Source: Acidimicrobiaceae bacterium
GTDB taxonomy: Bacteria; Actinomycetota; Acidimicrobiia; Acidimicrobiales; RAAP-2
DNA: 56,364 nt
Direction of reading: 5' to 3'
Assembly: GCA_003153575.1 (NCBI GenBank)
Contig: PLZW01000007.1
Coordinates: forward strand, 1 to 56,364
Positions 46,418-55,627 of the stretch are shown one piece after another (positions within the stretch are counted from its first letter, which is position 1; each line of letters starts with the position of its first letter). The translations under genes were made by a program, and so were the position numbers. The notes beneath the pieces were generated by a model that searched no databases, had not been told where the DNA came from, and saw only the letters and a program-made list of their open reading frames with translations.

Positions 46418-47434
46418 TCACAGGTCCCAATCAGTGTCCGCCTCATCGTCCGTACCACCGCGGCCCTTGAGCCACGTGTCGAGCTGGGTGATCAGCTTCT
46501 GGACGCCACCGGTCGTCCGCTCGAGTGTCTGGGAGAACCGCTCGCGGTAGTGGGCGACCGCCGCTTCGAACTCAGCCGACGGGGGAGGTTCCGCTCCCCG
46601 TCGGACGTAATGGCCGTCCCGGATCCGGTCGAACTCTCCGCTGCGCACCCAGAGGATGAGTTCGCGGACCCGCCGGACGGCGAACGGATGGGTCAGTCCG
46701 ATCTCCACCCACACCCGGCTCCAGCGGGCGAAGAGGTCGTCCTCATCCGTGTACTCGACCGCCTGGACGATGAACGCGTCCAGGCTCATACCGTCGACCG
46801 CGCCGCCGGCCATCCGCATCAGGAGTCGGCAGGTGACCAGGGGATCGACCATGACCAGTGCACTGGCCCGATCACTCGAGAGCTCCGCCGCCCGTGACCA
46901 TTCGAGGAGGGCGAGATAGAGGGCACGGACCGGCAGCCCGGTGAGGCGTCCGGGAACCGACGTGCGCAGGAACTGCGCCAGCAGTACCAGGACGGTCGTG
47001 TAGTAGTAGTGCTCGGAGAGGACGTGGCCCAGCTCGTGTGCCAGCACCGCGCCGACCTCGTCCCGTTCGTAGGCGCCGACCAGTCCCGAATTGGCGATGA
47101 CCAAGGGCGTCTTCGCCCCGACGGTCATGGCGTTGACCATCGGCGTCTGGGTCAGGTACAGGTCCGGCACGCTGGCGATGTCCAGGCAGGTGGCACAACG
47201 CTGGTAGTCCGCCCAGAGCTGGGGTACCTGGGCGTCGCCGATCCGGACGGCATTGCCGATGAGGATCTGGCGGAGGCGGCGTTCGTGGCTCAGGTCGGTC
47301 AAGCGCTTGATGACCGCATCCATGAGCGGTATCGAGTGGAGCGCTGACGTCGCGGCCCGGTCGGCGGGGTGCTCATACGCTTTGGAGCTGATCTGTTCGT
47401 AGCGGAACGTCGGCTCCAGCCAGGAATCCGTCAT
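46418..47434 (-). CDS. M48-family zinc metallopeptidase
   Basis: A 338-residue protein with the zinc-binding HELGH at 133-137 (LAHELGHVLSEH) and the third ligand in the family-typical helix AAELSSDRASALV. VNAMTVGAKTPLVIANSG upstream is typical of HtpX/M48B-like proteins. One hydrophobic stretch (TTVLVLLAQFL) may be membrane-associated, but there are no HtpX-type N-terminal helices. The C-terminal ~50 residues are acidic and helical. Start ATG 47434 with GAAAGGTGG upstream. The 264 bp up to the next, divergent gene hold no gene I can support. Confidence 0.86.
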   Translation of the reverse strand: MTDSWLEPTFRYEQISSKAYEHPADRAATSALHSIPLMDAVIKRLTDLSHERRLRQILIGNAVRIGDAQVPQLWADYQRCATCLDIASVPDLYLTQTPMVNAMTVGAKTPLVIANSGLVGAYERDEVGAVLAHELGHVLSEHYYYTTVLVLLAQFLRTSVPGRLTGLPVRALYLALLEWSRAAELSSDRASALVMVDPLVTCRLLMRMAGGAVDGMSLDAFIVQAVEYTDEDDLFARWSRVWVEIGLTHPFAVRRVRELILWVRSGEFDRIRDGHYVRRGAEPPPSAEFEAAVAHYRERFSQTLERTTGGVQKLITQLDTWLKGRGGTDDEADTDWDL

Positions 47435-47698
47435 GATCTGCCACCTTTCGTCGTCACCGATGAGGCATATCGGATCCGGTGTGCCGGGCGGACACCCGGG
47501 TCCCGGTCGAGATGACCTCGAGCCGCTACCTACCGGCCCCGGAATGTCGGAGGAGCCGGCGGGACCGAGGGTCGATGACCCCATGTCTATCGGCTCGGCC
47601 GTACGATGCAACGAGAGGGGCCTACCTGGAGAGTTCGAGGCGACCGTGCTACGGAGGATTCCGCCCATCGCGCCTGTCTCATCGGAAGCCGGCTGACG

Positions 47699-48715
47699 GT
47701 GCGGGCCTGGGCGGTGGTGCGGCCGGGGCCGGCCGACACGGGACCCCTCGAGCTCATCGAGCGGGAAGCGCCTGATCCGGGGCCGCGGCAGGTTCGCGTC
47801 GAAGTGTCGGTGTGCGGTGTGTGCCGCACCGACCTCCACCTCGCCGAGGGAGATCTCGACCCCCGCAGGCCGGGTGTGGTGCCGGGCCACGAGGTCGTGG
47901 GCCGGGTGGACCGTGTCGGGCCCGGTTGCGAGTTGCTGGCCGAGGGCGACCGCATCGGCATCCCGTGGCTCGCCCACACCTGTGGTGCGTGCCGGTTCTG
48001 CCTCGGGGGACGGGAGAACCTCTGCGTCGGCCCCCGGTTCACTGGGTGGGACGTCGACGGCGGCTATGCCGAGTTCGCGGTGGTCGACGAGCGGTACGCG
48101 TACGCGCTGCCCGAGGGCCTGGGCGACGTCGAGGCGGCTCCGCTGTTGTGCGCCGGGATCATCGGCTACCGGGCGCTGCGCCGGGCCGACCTCCCACCCG
48201 GCGGGGTGCTGGGCATCTACGGCTTCGGCGGCTCGGCCCACCTCACGGCCCAGGTCGCTCTGGCCGAGGGCGCACGGGTGCACGTCATGACCAGGTCGGC
48301 CGAGGCCCGCCGACTGGCCCTCGACCTCGGGGCCGCCAGCGCCCAGGGCGCCGACGACCCGCCACCCGAGCCTCTGGATGCGGCCATCCTCTTTGCTCCG
48401 GTGGGCGTCCTGGTGCCGCCCGCCCTCGAGGCCCTCGACCGGGGTGGGACCCTCGCCGTGGCCGGCATCCACCTGTCCGACATTCCGGTCCTCGACTACC
48501 AACGCCACCTCTTCCAGGAGCGCACCCTGCGCAGCGTCACGGCCAACACCCGGGCCGACGGGGTGGCGTTCCTGGCCCTGGCTGCCGCCATCGGCATCCG
48601 GGTGTCGGCAGTGCCGTATCGATTCGAGGATGCCGACCGGGCGCTGGTCGACCTGGCCCACGACCGGGTGGATGGGGCCGCGGTCCTGGTCGTGGGGGGC
48701 GGGGCCACCCGCTGA
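47699..48715 (+). CDS. Zinc-binding alcohol dehydrogenase (AdhA-like)
   Basis: A 338-residue MDR zinc enzyme from GTG 47699. Catalytic zinc ligands in [15 protein letters not shown] and GHEVVG; structural Cys cluster [15 protein letters not shown]; cofactor loop [17 protein letters not shown], GxGGSA rather than the usual GxGGVG. The [11 protein letters not shown] version resembles mycobacterial AdhA. TACGAT at 47602-47607 could be a -10 for a transcript with a leader of ~85 nt. It is divergent from the M48 peptidase. Confidence 0.88.
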   Translation: MRAWAVVRPGPADTGPLELIEREAPDPGPRQVRVEVSVCGVCRTDLHLAEGDLDPRRPGVVPGHEVVGRVDRVGPGCELLAEGDRIGIPWLAHTCGACRFCLGGRENLCVGPRFTGWDVDGGYAEFAVVDERYAYALPEGLGDVEAAPLLCAGIIGYRALRRADLPPGGVLGIYGFGGSAHLTAQVALAEGARVHVMTRSAEARRLALDLGAASAQGADDPPPEPLDAAILFAPVGVLVPPALEALDRGGTLAVAGIHLSDIPVLDYQRHLFQERTLRSVTANTRADGVAFLALAAAIGIRVSAVPYRFEDADRALVDLAHDRVDGAAVLVVGGGATR

Positions 48716-48747
48716 TGATTGCCTGGCTCACGCCCCCCGGATTTGGT

Positions 48748-48753
48748 TACAAT
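48748..48753 (+). promoter_or_regulatory. Candidate -10 (TACAAT) upstream of the mannosyltransferase
   Basis: TACAAT, one base from the consensus, lies in a locally AT-richer spot after the ADH stop. With initiation near 48760, the 5' UTR would be ~140 nt. No good -35 at 16-18 nt. Confidence 0.45.
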
Positions 48754-48901
48754 GACGTTACGGAATGATGGCGTTCAGATCCGGGCGGAGGTCCCGTCCG
48801 GACTGTCGGGGGACGTGGACCCACTCCGTGGACGATGCCTGGGGCCCCTCAGGGGCCGAGGCCGCACGACCGTCAGTTCGACCCAGGAGACCCCCCTACC
48901 C

Positions 48902-50575
48902 ATGCCATCGGATCGCACAGCGGCGGCAGTGCCCGACGGCGAGCGCCTTCCTGGCGACCACTCGTCCACCGGCCCGACGACATTGTTCGGCTCCCTCCTG
49001 GGCTACGCCGACGCCCGGCGCGACCGCCTGGTCGGGACGGCGGACGGGATCGACGGAGTGGTAGGGGACCCGGACGACGAGGTCGAGCCGCGTGGCCTCG
49101 TGCTGCGCCCGGCCCTGCTCGGCTTCGTGGCCGTCCTGGCCGTGTCCATCGGGGCGTCCATGCCGAGTTCGCCCTTCAAGCTCGAGATGCCCGGGGTCTG
49201 GTTCTTCGGCGAGCCCTCGACCGCCACGCCCAGCCGATGGGGCGTCTACTTCTCGCTGGCTGCCGTCTACGGCGGGCTGTTCCTCTTCATGCGGGTCTGG
49301 TGGGCCATGGCCCGCCTGTACCGGCGTCGTCGTGGCGTTCCGTACAAAATCATGGTGCGTGTCTTCGCCCTGTGGTCGCTCCCGGTACTGGTGATCGCCC
49401 CACTGTTCAGCCGGGACGCCTACTCCTACGCCGCCCAGGGCGAGATGGTCAGCCACCATATGAACCCGTACCTGTACGGGCCCTTCGAACTCGGCAACAA
49501 CGCCTTCACGGCGCCGGTCGACCCGCTGTGGGGCAACGCCCCCGCCCCCTACGGTCCGATGTTCCTCCAGCTCGACGGGTTCTTCGCCCGGATCACGTTC
49601 CACAACGAGCTCGCCACCATCGTGCTCCTGCGCCTGCTGGCCCTGGTCGGGGTCGTCCTGATCGCCGCCTGCGTGCCCCGCCTGGCCCGCCTCTACCACC
49701 GGGACAGCGCCGAGCTCTTCACCCTGATGGTCCTCAATCCGGTGACCATCTTCCATCTCATCGGCGGGGCCCACAACGACGCCCTCATGCTGGGCCTGCT
49801 GGTCGCCGGCCTCACCCTGGCCAAGGAGAAGCGGCCCATCTGGGGGATCGTGCTCTGCGCGCTCGCCACCGCGGTGAAGGCACCGGCCGCGCTCGGGATC
49901 CTCTACATCGGGTGGAGTTGGCTCGGCACCGGCGTGCCGGTCCGAGAACGCGTCAGACCGGTGGTGACCGGCGGGCTCATCGGCCTCGGCGTGCTCGGGG
50001 CCTTCTCGTTCGTCAGCGGGCTCGGATGGGGCTGGATCTCCATCCTCGGCACGCCCGGGGTGGTCCGGTCCTGGGCATCGCCCACCACCGGGCTGGCTTT
50101 CGCCGCCACCGGCATCGCCCACCTGTTCCACGTGGGGGTCGGGGTCAGCGGCGTCTTGTCCGTGACCCGGTTCCTCGGCATGGTGGGCGCGGTCGTGTCC
50201 GGCGTCTGGCTGCTGCTCAACAGCGACCGGATCGGGACCCTCAAGGCGCTGGGGCTCACCTTGTTGCTCTTCGTCCTACTCGGCCCGGTGGTCCAGCCCT
50301 GGTACCTCTCGTGGGGCCTGATCCTGCTGGCCCCGGTGGCCCTCGGCCAGCTGCGGTCGCTGGTGATCGGCCTCTCGATGGTGACGGCCTTCATCGAGCT
50401 GCCCGGCGGCACCCAGCTGGTCACCACCCTGCTCCACGGCGACCCGCTGCTCATCGTGTTGACCATGCTGTGGATCCTGGTGGTGATGACCGTGCCCCTG
50501 TCGTCCTGGGACCAGCGCCGTCCGCCAGTGTCTGTCGGGCATTCGACGTCCGGGCCAGTGGCCTCGGCGGCCTGA
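48902..50575 (+). CDS. GT-C polyprenol-phosphate mannosyltransferase (MptB-like)
   Basis: A 557-residue integral membrane protein with ~12 hydrophobic helices. The first extracytoplasmic loop has the catalytic-type acidic motif FSRDAYSYAAQGEMVSHHMN and NPYLYGPF, characteristic of MptA/MptB alpha-1,6-mannosyltransferases that use polyprenyl-phosphomannose; LNPVTIFHLIGGAHNDALML is a second family block. The role would be building a lipomannan-like cell-envelope glycan. ATG 48902 is chosen, with AGGAG upstream; the frame is open further upstream to 48719. The N-terminal 65 residues are polar. Confidence 0.85.
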   Translation: MPSDRTAAAVPDGERLPGDHSSTGPTTLFGSLLGYADARRDRLVGTADGIDGVVGDPDDEVEPRGLVLRPALLGFVAVLAVSIGASMPSSPFKLEMPGVWFFGEPSTATPSRWGVYFSLAAVYGGLFLFMRVWWAMARLYRRRRGVPYKIMVRVFALWSLPVLVIAPLFSRDAYSYAAQGEMVSHHMNPYLYGPFELGNNAFTAPVDPLWGNAPAPYGPMFLQLDGFFARITFHNELATIVLLRLLALVGVVLIAACVPRLARLYHRDSAELFTLMVLNPVTIFHLIGGAHNDALMLGLLVAGLTLAKEKRPIWGIVLCALATAVKAPAALGILYIGWSWLGTGVPVRERVRPVVTGGLIGLGVLGAFSFVSGLGWGWISILGTPGVVRSWASPTTGLAFAATGIAHLFHVGVGVSGVLSVTRFLGMVGAVVSGVWLLLNSDRIGTLKALGLTLLLFVLLGPVVQPWYLSWGLILLAPVALGQLRSLVIGLSMVTAFIELPGGTQLVTTLLHGDPLLIVLTMLWILVVMTVPLSSWDQRRPPVSVGHSTSGPVASAA

Positions 50576-50596
50576 ACCGACGGGCCCGACCGGTCG

Positions 50597-51112
50597 TCAG
50601 CCCAGGTCGGCGCCGAAACCCTCGCCACCCAGCATCCGCTGCAGCACGGCCACGTCCAGCCACCGGTTGAATTTGCGGCCGATCTCCCGTTCGACCCCCA
50701 CCATCTCGAACCCGCAGCTCTCGTGGAGGGCGATCGAGGCGGCATTGCCCCCGCCCACCCGGGCGACCATCGAGTGGAACCCGTGGAGGGTGCCCAGGCG
50801 CACGAGCTCCTCCAGCAGGGCCCGGCCCACGCCCCGGCCTCGTTGACCTTCGTCGACGTAGACCGAGTTCTCCACGGTGGTGGAATACGACGGCCGGTCC
50901 CGGTAGGTGGACAGGGAACCGAAACCGACCAGAGTGCCCCCGTCGACCGCCACCACGGCCGGATAGGTACCCTGGTGCTCGACCATCCAGGCGTCCTGCT
51001 CCTCGACGGTGCGGGGTCGGAGGTCGAATGTGGCGGTGGAACCCACGACTTCGACGTTGTAGATCCGACGGATGGGTTCGGCGTCCGAGGGCTCGGCCAG
51101 GCGCACGTGCAT
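50597..51112 (-). CDS. GNAT N-acetyltransferase (phosphinothricin-acetyltransferase-like)
   Basis: A 171-residue GNAT. N-terminal VRLAEPSDAEPIRRIYNVEV, acetyl-CoA-binding RGRGVGRALLEELV and C-terminal NAASIALHESCGFEMVGVEREIGRKFNRWLD, the pattern of PAT/YncA-type enzymes that acetylate small amines or amino-acid analogues. ATG 51112 is preferred over GTG 51139 since a TACGAT box ends 7 nt before it. Confidence 0.9.
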   Translation of the reverse strand: MHVRLAEPSDAEPIRRIYNVEVVGSTATFDLRPRTVEEQDAWMVEHQGTYPAVVAVDGGTLVGFGSLSTYRDRPSYSTTVENSVYVDEGQRGRGVGRALLEELVRLGTLHGFHSMVARVGGGNAASIALHESCGFEMVGVEREIGRKFNRWLDVAVLQRMLGGEGFGADLG

Positions 51113-51119
51113 CCCGGCG

Positions 51120-51125
51120 ATCGTA
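51120..51125 (-). promoter_or_regulatory. Candidate -10 (TACGAT) of leaderless GNAT mRNA
   Basis: On the minus strand TACGAT ends 7 nt before ATG 51112. Confidence 0.5.
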
Positions 51126-51141
51126 GACGGGGTGCCCACCG

Positions 51142-51167
51142 TTGAGAGGCCCCTCGTGGGCTATGAT
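51142..51167 (+). promoter_or_regulatory. Candidate promoter of the tRNA-Thr/tRNA-Met cluster
   Basis: TTGAGA (51142-51147) and TATGAT (51162-51167) are good hexamers, but the spacer is only 14 nt. The tRNA-Thr begins 31 nt after the -10. Confidence 0.45.
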
Positions 51168-51197
51168 CTTCCCTCTGCTGCTCAGTCGAGCTGCATT

Positions 51198-51269
51198 GCC
51201 CCTGTAGCTCAGTGGTAGAGCACCGCCATGGTAAGGCGGGGGTCGTGGGTTCAATCCCCACCGGGGGCT
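51198..51269 (+). tRNA. tRNA-Thr (GGT)
   Basis: 72 nt. Acceptor GCCCCTG pairs with CGGGGGC (51262-51268), discriminator T. Anticodon stem CCGCC/GGCGG with loop ATGGTAA, anticodon GGT at 51230-51232. CCA is not encoded. It lies 7 nt before tRNA-Met. Confidence 0.94.
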
Positions 51270-51276
51270 CGCCCAT

Positions 51277-51353
51277 GGCGGCGTAGCTCAGTTGGTTAGA
51301 GCACACGGCTCATAATCGTGGGGTCGCCGGTTCGAGTCCGGCCGCCGCTACCA
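51277..51353 (+). tRNA. tRNA-Met (CAT), elongator
   Basis: 77 nt including the encoded CCA (51351-51353). Acceptor GGCGGCG pairs with CGCCGCT; anticodon CAT at 51311-51313 in loop CTCATAA; T-stem GCCGG/CCGGC. Position 1-72 is G-U, not the C-A mismatch of initiator tRNA, so it is an elongator type; the Ile2 (lysidine) alternative cannot be fully excluded. Confidence 0.92.
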
Positions 51354-51494
51354 GTTCACCGATGGGCCCGGGCGACCGGGTGCGATCGGGCACCACCCCG
51401 GGTGGGGGCACCACCCGGACGCAGCAGGCAGTACCCGGGAAGCACGTAGATCGGACCCGAGGCCGTCACCGGCCACGGGCACAAGGGAGTCACC

Positions 51495-51659
51495 GTGGCA
51501 AAGAACGACAAGCGGATCCAGGTCACGTTGGCCTGCGAATCCTGCAAGCGGCGCAACTACATCACCACCAAGAACAAGATGAACGATCGCGAGCGGATCG
51601 AGATGAAGAAGTTCTGCTCGTGGGACCGTCGCCATACCCTCCACAAGGAGACCCGCTAG
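51495..51659 (+). CDS. rpmG: 50S ribosomal protein L33
   Basis: A 54-residue L33, GTG start: [20 protein letters not shown], then [20 protein letters not shown] and a C-terminal [10 protein letters not shown]. It has CxxC at the first pair (CESC), but the second Cys pair of zinc-binding L33 is reduced to a single Cys (KFCSW), so it is probably not a full zinc ribbon. GGGAG lies 5 nt upstream. The location before secE is the usual actinobacterial order. Confidence 0.95.
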   Translation: MAKNDKRIQVTLACESCKRRNYITTKNKMNDRERIEMKKFCSWDRRHTLHKETR

Positions 51660-51767
51660 TCGCCATCAGTTGGTCGGGCCACCGCCTGGGACGGCGCCTG
51701 TCCCCGGTGGTAACCTCTAGCACCGCCCTTGCGTTCGGTAGCCCGTGCGCGTCACGGCGGTGGACAG

Positions 51768-51840
51768 AGGGCAGTAGCTCAACTGGTAGAGCACCGGTCT
51801 CCAAAACCGAAGGTTGGGGGTTCAAGTCCCTCCTGCCCTG
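51768..51840 (+). tRNA. tRNA-Trp (CCA)
   Basis: 73 nt. Acceptor AGGGCAG pairs with CTGCCCT (51833-51839), discriminator G. Anticodon CCA at 51801-51803 in loop CTCCAAA. CCA end not encoded. It sits 36 bp upstream of secE, the conserved position. TAACCT at 51711-51716 may be a -10 for this unit. Confidence 0.96.
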
Positions 51841-51876
51841 CTCTGCACCTGTGACAGTGGTCGAAGGAAACAGCAC

Positions 51877-52170
51877 GTGAACCGAGAACAGAAGCGAATG
51901 ATGCAGAAGCAGGGCCAGGACCCCGATGGGGAGTCCACGCCCACCCGCACCGCCGCGCCTGCTCGCAAGCCGGTCAAGCGTGAGCCCTTCCGGATCGGCC
52001 AGTTCCTCCGGGAGGTACGCTCGGAGCTGCGCCAGGTGGCCTGGCCCAACCGGTCGGAAGTGATCAACTACACCACGGTCACCCTGGTCACCCTGGTGGC
52101 ACTGATGAGCCTCATCTTCGTCCTCAACTACGCCTTCGCAAAGGGCGTCCTCTGGCTGTTCAAGCCCTGA
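51877..52170 (+). CDS. secE: Preprotein translocase subunit SecE
   Basis: A 97-residue SecE. A basic, polar N-terminal half is followed by the conserved amphipathic segment [20 protein letters not shown] and one transmembrane helix ([21 protein letters not shown]). It clamps SecY in the translocon. GTG start with GAAGGAAA upstream. nusG follows after 5 bp. Confidence 0.95.
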   Translation: MNREQKRMMQKQGQDPDGESTPTRTAAPARKPVKREPFRIGQFLREVRSELRQVAWPNRSEVINYTTVTLVTLVALMSLIFVLNYAFAKGVLWLFKP

Positions 52171-52175
52171 TCGGT

Positions 52176-52988
52176 ATGACTGTGACCCAAGACGGAACCA
52201 CTGCCCCCCTGGGCGACGACCCGAGCATCGACGCTGTCGACGGGGACGCCGCCGACGCTGTCGAGCCTGCGGGCACCGGAGCGGACGACGCCCCGGCTGC
52301 CGCCGAGGCCCCCAACGAAGTTGACGCTGCCGTCGACGCCCCGGCTGCCGCCGAGGCCCCCGACGAGGTCGTCGAGACCGACGCCGACGTCGACGACGAG
52401 TACGAGGACGAGGAGGACGAGCCCTTCGTCGTCAGTCCCTACGACCAGCCCGGGCGCTGGTACGTGGTGCACACCTACGCCGGCTACGAGAACAAGGTGA
52501 AGTCGAACCTCCACAGCCGCACGGCGTCGATGGGCATGGAGGACCGCATCTACGAGGTGGTCATCCCGATGGAGGACGTCACCGAGTTCAAGAATGGCAA
52601 GAAGGTCGTCGTCCAGAAGAAGGTCTTCCCGGGCTATCTCCTGTGCCGCTGCGAGCTGGACGACGACAGCTGGGCCGTGATCCGCAACACCCCCGGCGTG
52701 ACCGGCTTCGTCGGCCCCGGCACCAAGCCCACCCCGCTGTCGCGGCGTGAGGTCGAAGGCATCCTGCAGGTCAAAGTGGAGGGCGCCGAGACCCCCTCGA
52801 AGCGCAGCCGGCCCCGCCTCGAGCACGAGGTGGGCGAGACGGTGCGGGTCAAGGAAGGCCCGTTCGCCGATTTCTCGGGCCAGGTCGCCGAGATCAACGA
52901 GGACCAGCTCAAGCTCAAGGTGCTGGTCAACATCTTCGGTCGGGAGACCCCGGTCGAACTCGAGTTCAGCCAGGTCGCGAAGCTCTAG
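52176..52988 (+). CDS. nusG: Transcription termination/antitermination factor NusG
   Basis: A 270-residue NusG. Residues ~1-88 are an acidic Ala/Asp/Glu/Pro-rich extension with an internal 16-residue duplication. The NGN domain starts at [19 protein letters not shown] and includes [18 protein letters not shown] and [13 protein letters not shown]. The KOW domain is at [16 protein letters not shown]. The core is normal length (~180); the N-terminal extension is typical of actinobacteria in kind. It couples RNA polymerase to Rho or the ribosome. Confidence 0.96.
   Translation: MTVTQDGTTAPLGDDPSIDAVDGDAADAVEPAGTGADDAPAAAEAPNEVDAAVDAPAAAEAPDEVVETDADVDDEYEDEEDEPFVVSPYDQPGRWYVVHTYAGYENKVKSNLHSRTASMGMEDRIYEVVIPMEDVTEFKNGKKVVVQKKVFPGYLLCRCELDDDSWAVIRNTPGVTGFVGPGTKPTPLSRREVEGILQVKVEGAETPSKRSRPRLEHEVGETVRVKEGPFADFSGQVAEINEDQLKLKVLVNIFGRETPVELEFSQVAKL
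52287..52368 (+). repeat. Tandem 48-nt repeat in the NusG acidic extension
   Basis: A segment at 52287 and again at 52335 is identical over 27 nt and near-identical over ~33, encoding DAPAAAEAP followed by (N/D)EV. The 48-nt period equals 16 residues. Confidence 0.85.
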
Positions 52989-53031
52989 GGCTTCCCCGCA
53001 CGCATCCACGCAAGAGGAGACACACCCCACC

Positions 53032-53466
53032 ATGCCCCCCAAGAAGAAGAAGATCCTCGCGGTCGTCAAGATCCAGCTGCCCGCCGGCGGCGCCACGCCC
53101 GCGCCCCCGGTCGGCACGGCCCTCGGGCCGCACGGTGTCCAGACCATGGACTTCGTGAAGCAGTACAACGCCGCCACCGAGAAGCAGGCCGGCTCGATCG
53201 TCCCGGTGGAGATCTCGATCTACGAGGACCGCACGTTCTCGTTCGTGCTCAAGACCCCGCCGGCCGCCGCCCTGCTCCGCCAGGCCGCAGGCCTGGAGAA
53301 GGGCGCATCGACCGCCGGCCGGGAGACCGTCGCCACGGTCACCGACGCCCAGATCACCGAGATCGCCACCATCAAGCTGCCCGACCTCAACACGACCGAC
53401 CTGGAGTCGGCCAAGAAGCAGGTCGCCGGTACCGCACGGTCCATGGGCATTGCCGTCGCCGGCTGA
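53032..53466 (+). CDS. rplK: 50S ribosomal protein L11
   Basis: A 144-residue L11. [18 protein letters not shown] at the N-terminus, [37 protein letters not shown], and a C-terminal [12 protein letters not shown]. It binds the GTPase-centre rRNA and is contacted by elongation factors and RelA. AAGAGGAGA lies 13 nt upstream of the ATG. Next is rplA after 41 bp. Confidence 0.97.
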   Translation: MPPKKKKILAVVKIQLPAGGATPAPPVGTALGPHGVQTMDFVKQYNAATEKQAGSIVPVEISIYEDRTFSFVLKTPPAAALLRQAAGLEKGASTAGRETVATVTDAQITEIATIKLPDLNTTDLESAKKQVAGTARSMGIAVAG

Positions 53467-53507
53467 GCCGGACGACCGCACCGAACCGCGAACACGAAAG
53501 AGACACC

Positions 53508-54233
53508 ATGTCCAGGGGAAAGAAGTACACAGCCAGCCTCGCCGGGATCGACCGTCAGCACCTGTACTCGGCCACCGAGGCGGTCGAGCTGGTGAAGGCC
53601 TCGGCCAAGGCCTCCTTCGACGAGACCGTCGAGCTGGCCATCCGCCTCGGGGTGGACCCCCGCAAGGCCGACCAGATCGTGCGCGGCACCCTGTCGCTGC
53701 CCGCCGGCACCGGACGGACCGCACGGGTGGCCGTCTTCGCCGCCGGTGAGAAGGCCGCCGAGGCCCGTGCCGCCGGAGCCGATGTGGTCGGCGCCGATGA
53801 CCTGGTGGCCCGGGTGTCGGGCGAGGGATTCCTCGACTTCGACATCGCCATTGCCACCCCGGACCTGATGGGCCAAGTCGGGACCCTCGGTCGGGTGCTC
53901 GGCCCCCGCGGCCTCATGCCCAACCCCAAGACCGGCACCGTCACCGACGACGTCGAGCGGGCCGTCCTCGAGTTCAAGGGCGGACGTGTCGAGTACCGCA
54001 CCGACAAGGTCGGCAACGTGCACATCCGGGTGGGCAAGGCCTCCTTCGACAAGGCCAAGCTGCTGGAGAACATCCACGCGGTGATGGACGAGATCCACCG
54101 GGCCAAGCCGCCCGGGGCCAAGGGCAAGTACGTCCGGGCCGTCACGTTGTCGTCGACCATGGGCCCCGGCATCCACATCGACCCGCTGCTGGCCCGCCGG
54201 GTCGAAGAGGACCTGGCCACGGCCACCGCCTGA
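53508..54233 (+). CDS. rplA: 50S ribosomal protein L1
   Basis: A 241-residue L1. [19 protein letters not shown] at the N-terminus, then [38 protein letters not shown] and [18 protein letters not shown]. It binds the L1 stalk of 23S rRNA; in many bacteria it represses its own L11-L1 mRNA. Confidence 0.97.
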   Translation: MSRGKKYTASLAGIDRQHLYSATEAVELVKASAKASFDETVELAIRLGVDPRKADQIVRGTLSLPAGTGRTARVAVFAAGEKAAEARAAGADVVGADDLVARVSGEGFLDFDIAIATPDLMGQVGTLGRVLGPRGLMPNPKTGTVTDDVERAVLEFKGGRVEYRTDKVGNVHIRVGKASFDKAKLLENIHAVMDEIHRAKPPGAKGKYVRAVTLSSTMGPGIHIDPLLARRVEEDLATATA

Positions 54234-54267
54234 CCCGCCCCGCTGGCCCCGGCCGGCGATGGTGGAC

Positions 54268-54273
54268 TAGAGT
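54268..54273 (+). promoter_or_regulatory. Candidate -10 (TAGAGT) of the rplJL transcript
   Basis: TAGAGT lies 34 bp after the rplA stop; initiation near 54280 would place the L10 leader hairpins at the start of the transcript. Confidence 0.45.
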
Positions 54274-54284
54274 CACACTTTCCA

Positions 54285-54440
54285 GATCTACAGAACTGCC
54301 GTAGACCTCCGGTGTACCGGTCACCCGGTACCGAAGGGACCCGAGAGGGTCCGCCTGATGAGGCGTTCCGCACCGAGCACCCCGTGCCTGTGCGTAGCCA
54401 CTCGATGGTGTCTGCGGCCCGAACCAGAGCGCACCGCTCG
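54285..54440 (+). ncRNA. Ribosomal protein L10 leader
   Basis: The 218-bp gap before rplJ holds the leader that binds the L10-(L12)4 complex. The conserved CCGTAGACCTCCGG is at 54298-54311. Three successive hairpins follow: CGGTGTACCGG with CCGGTACCG (54311-54333), GGACCC-GAGA-GGGTCC (54337-54352), and GCCT-GATG-AGGC (54353-54364). Position and motif fit the L10 leader family (autogenous repression of rplJL). Confidence 0.78.
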
Positions 54441-54451
54441 GTGGAGGCACG

Positions 54452-55141
54452 ATGGACAATCCGAGGGCCGACAAAGTGGCCGTCGTCAACGAGGTCCGGG
54501 AACGGTTGGAGGCCGCCGACGGCGCCCTGCTGACCGAGTACCGGGGCCTGACCGTCACCGAGCTGGCTGAGCTCCGTCGTGAGCTCGCCGCGGCCGGGGG
54601 CGACTACAAGGTCTACAAGAACACCCTGGTCCGGCTGGCTGTGGCCGGCACCCCGGGGGCCGGGGTGAGCGACCTGCTCACCGGTCCCACCGCCATCGCC
54701 TTCGTCCAGGGCGATGTGAGCGCGGTGGCCAAGGCCCTCCGGGACTTTGCCCGGACCAACCCCCACCTGATCGTCAAGGGTGGCTTGGTCGGTGCGTCGA
54801 TCATGACCGCCGCCGACATCGACGTCCTGGCCGAGCTGCCGTCGCGTGAGGCCCTGCTGGCCCAGTTCGCCGGTGCCCTGTCGGCACCGCTCCAGCAGCT
54901 GGCCGGCCTGATCCAGGCCCTGCCCCGCAACCTGGCCTACGGCATCTCCGCCCTCATCGACCAGAAGCGGGCCGAGGGCGGTGCCGACGAGGCCCCGGAG
55001 GCCGCGGCCCCCGAAGCCGAGGCACCAGAAGCTGAGGCACCCGCCGACGAGGCCCCGGAGGCTGCGGCCCCCGAAGCCGAGGCGACCGCTTCCGAGACGG
55101 CCGAGGCCACCCCGGCCGACGAGGCCCCGGCGGCCGAGTAG
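54452..55141 (+). CDS. rplJ: 50S ribosomal protein L10
   Basis: A 229-residue L10. The core (~1-175) has [41 protein letters not shown] and the C-terminal helix [19 protein letters not shown] that binds L12 dimers. Residues ~178-229 are an added Ala/Glu/Pro-rich acidic tail built on a 20-residue repeat, absent from typical L10. GGAGG lies 4 nt upstream of the ATG. Confidence 0.96.
   Translation: MDNPRADKVAVVNEVRERLEAADGALLTEYRGLTVTELAELRRELAAAGGDYKVYKNTLVRLAVAGTPGAGVSDLLTGPTAIAFVQGDVSAVAKALRDFARTNPHLIVKGGLVGASIMTAADIDVLAELPSREALLAQFAGALSAPLQQLAGLIQALPRNLAYGISALIDQKRAEGGADEAPEAAAPEAEAPEAEAPADEAPEAAAPEAEATASETAEATPADEAPAAE
54983..55083 (+). repeat. 60-nt-period repeat in the rplJ 3' tail
   Basis: A 41-nt sequence at 54983-55023 recurs at 55043-55083 with one mismatch (C/T). 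It encodes [14 protein letters not shown] twice, an acidic disordered tail. Confidence 0.88.
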
Positions 55142-55228
55142 CGGCTCCGCACCGCACCGAGTGCCCGTACCACTGCACCACCGATCTACCGACCAATCAC
55201 CGACACACAGGAACAAGGAGTAACGACG

Positions 55229-55627
55229 ATGGCAGGAACCCTGACCAAGGACCAGATTCTGGACGGCATCTCTGAGCTGTCCGTGCTCGAGCTCAGCGAG
55301 CTCCTGAAGGAGTTCGAGGAGCGCTTCGGCGTCACTGCCGCGGCCCCCGTGGCCGTCGCCGCCGCCCCCGCAGCCGGCGGAGCCGCCGGTGGCGAGGCAG
55401 CCGCCGAAGAGGAGAAGACCGAATTCGACGTCATCCTCACCGAGGCCGGCGACAAGAAGATCCAGGTCATCAAAGAGGTCCGCTCGCTGACCAGCCTGGG
55501 CCTCAAGGAGGCCAAGGACCTCGTGGACGGCGCCCCCAAGCCCGTGCTCGAGAAGGTCAAGAAGGAGGAGGCCGACAAGGCCAAGGCCCAGCTCGAAGGG
55601 GCCGGAGCCACGGTCGAGCTCAAGTAG
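55229..55627 (+). CDS. rplL: 50S ribosomal protein L7/L12
   Basis: A 132-residue L7/L12. The N-terminal dimerisation domain [20 protein letters not shown] is followed by an Ala-rich hinge and the C-terminal factor-binding domain [19 protein letters not shown] ... [22 protein letters not shown] lies 8 nt upstream of the ATG. The 3' side has a CCGCCG-GTCGT-CGGCGG hairpin at 55643-55659 without a T-tract. Confidence 0.97.
   Translation: MAGTLTKDQILDGISELSVLELSELLKEFEERFGVTAAAPVAVAAAPAAGGAAGGEAAAEEEKTEFDVILTEAGDKKIQVIKEVRSLTSLGLKEAKDLVDGAPKPVLEKVKKEEADKAKAQLEGAGATVELK

Noticed and set aside
51277-51353. Reading the CAT tRNA as tRNA-Ile2 or initiator tRNA
   Set aside because: Position 1-72 is G-U, which rules out the initiator; Ile2 cannot be formally excluded, but the Thr-Met pair before rpmG is the usual arrangement.
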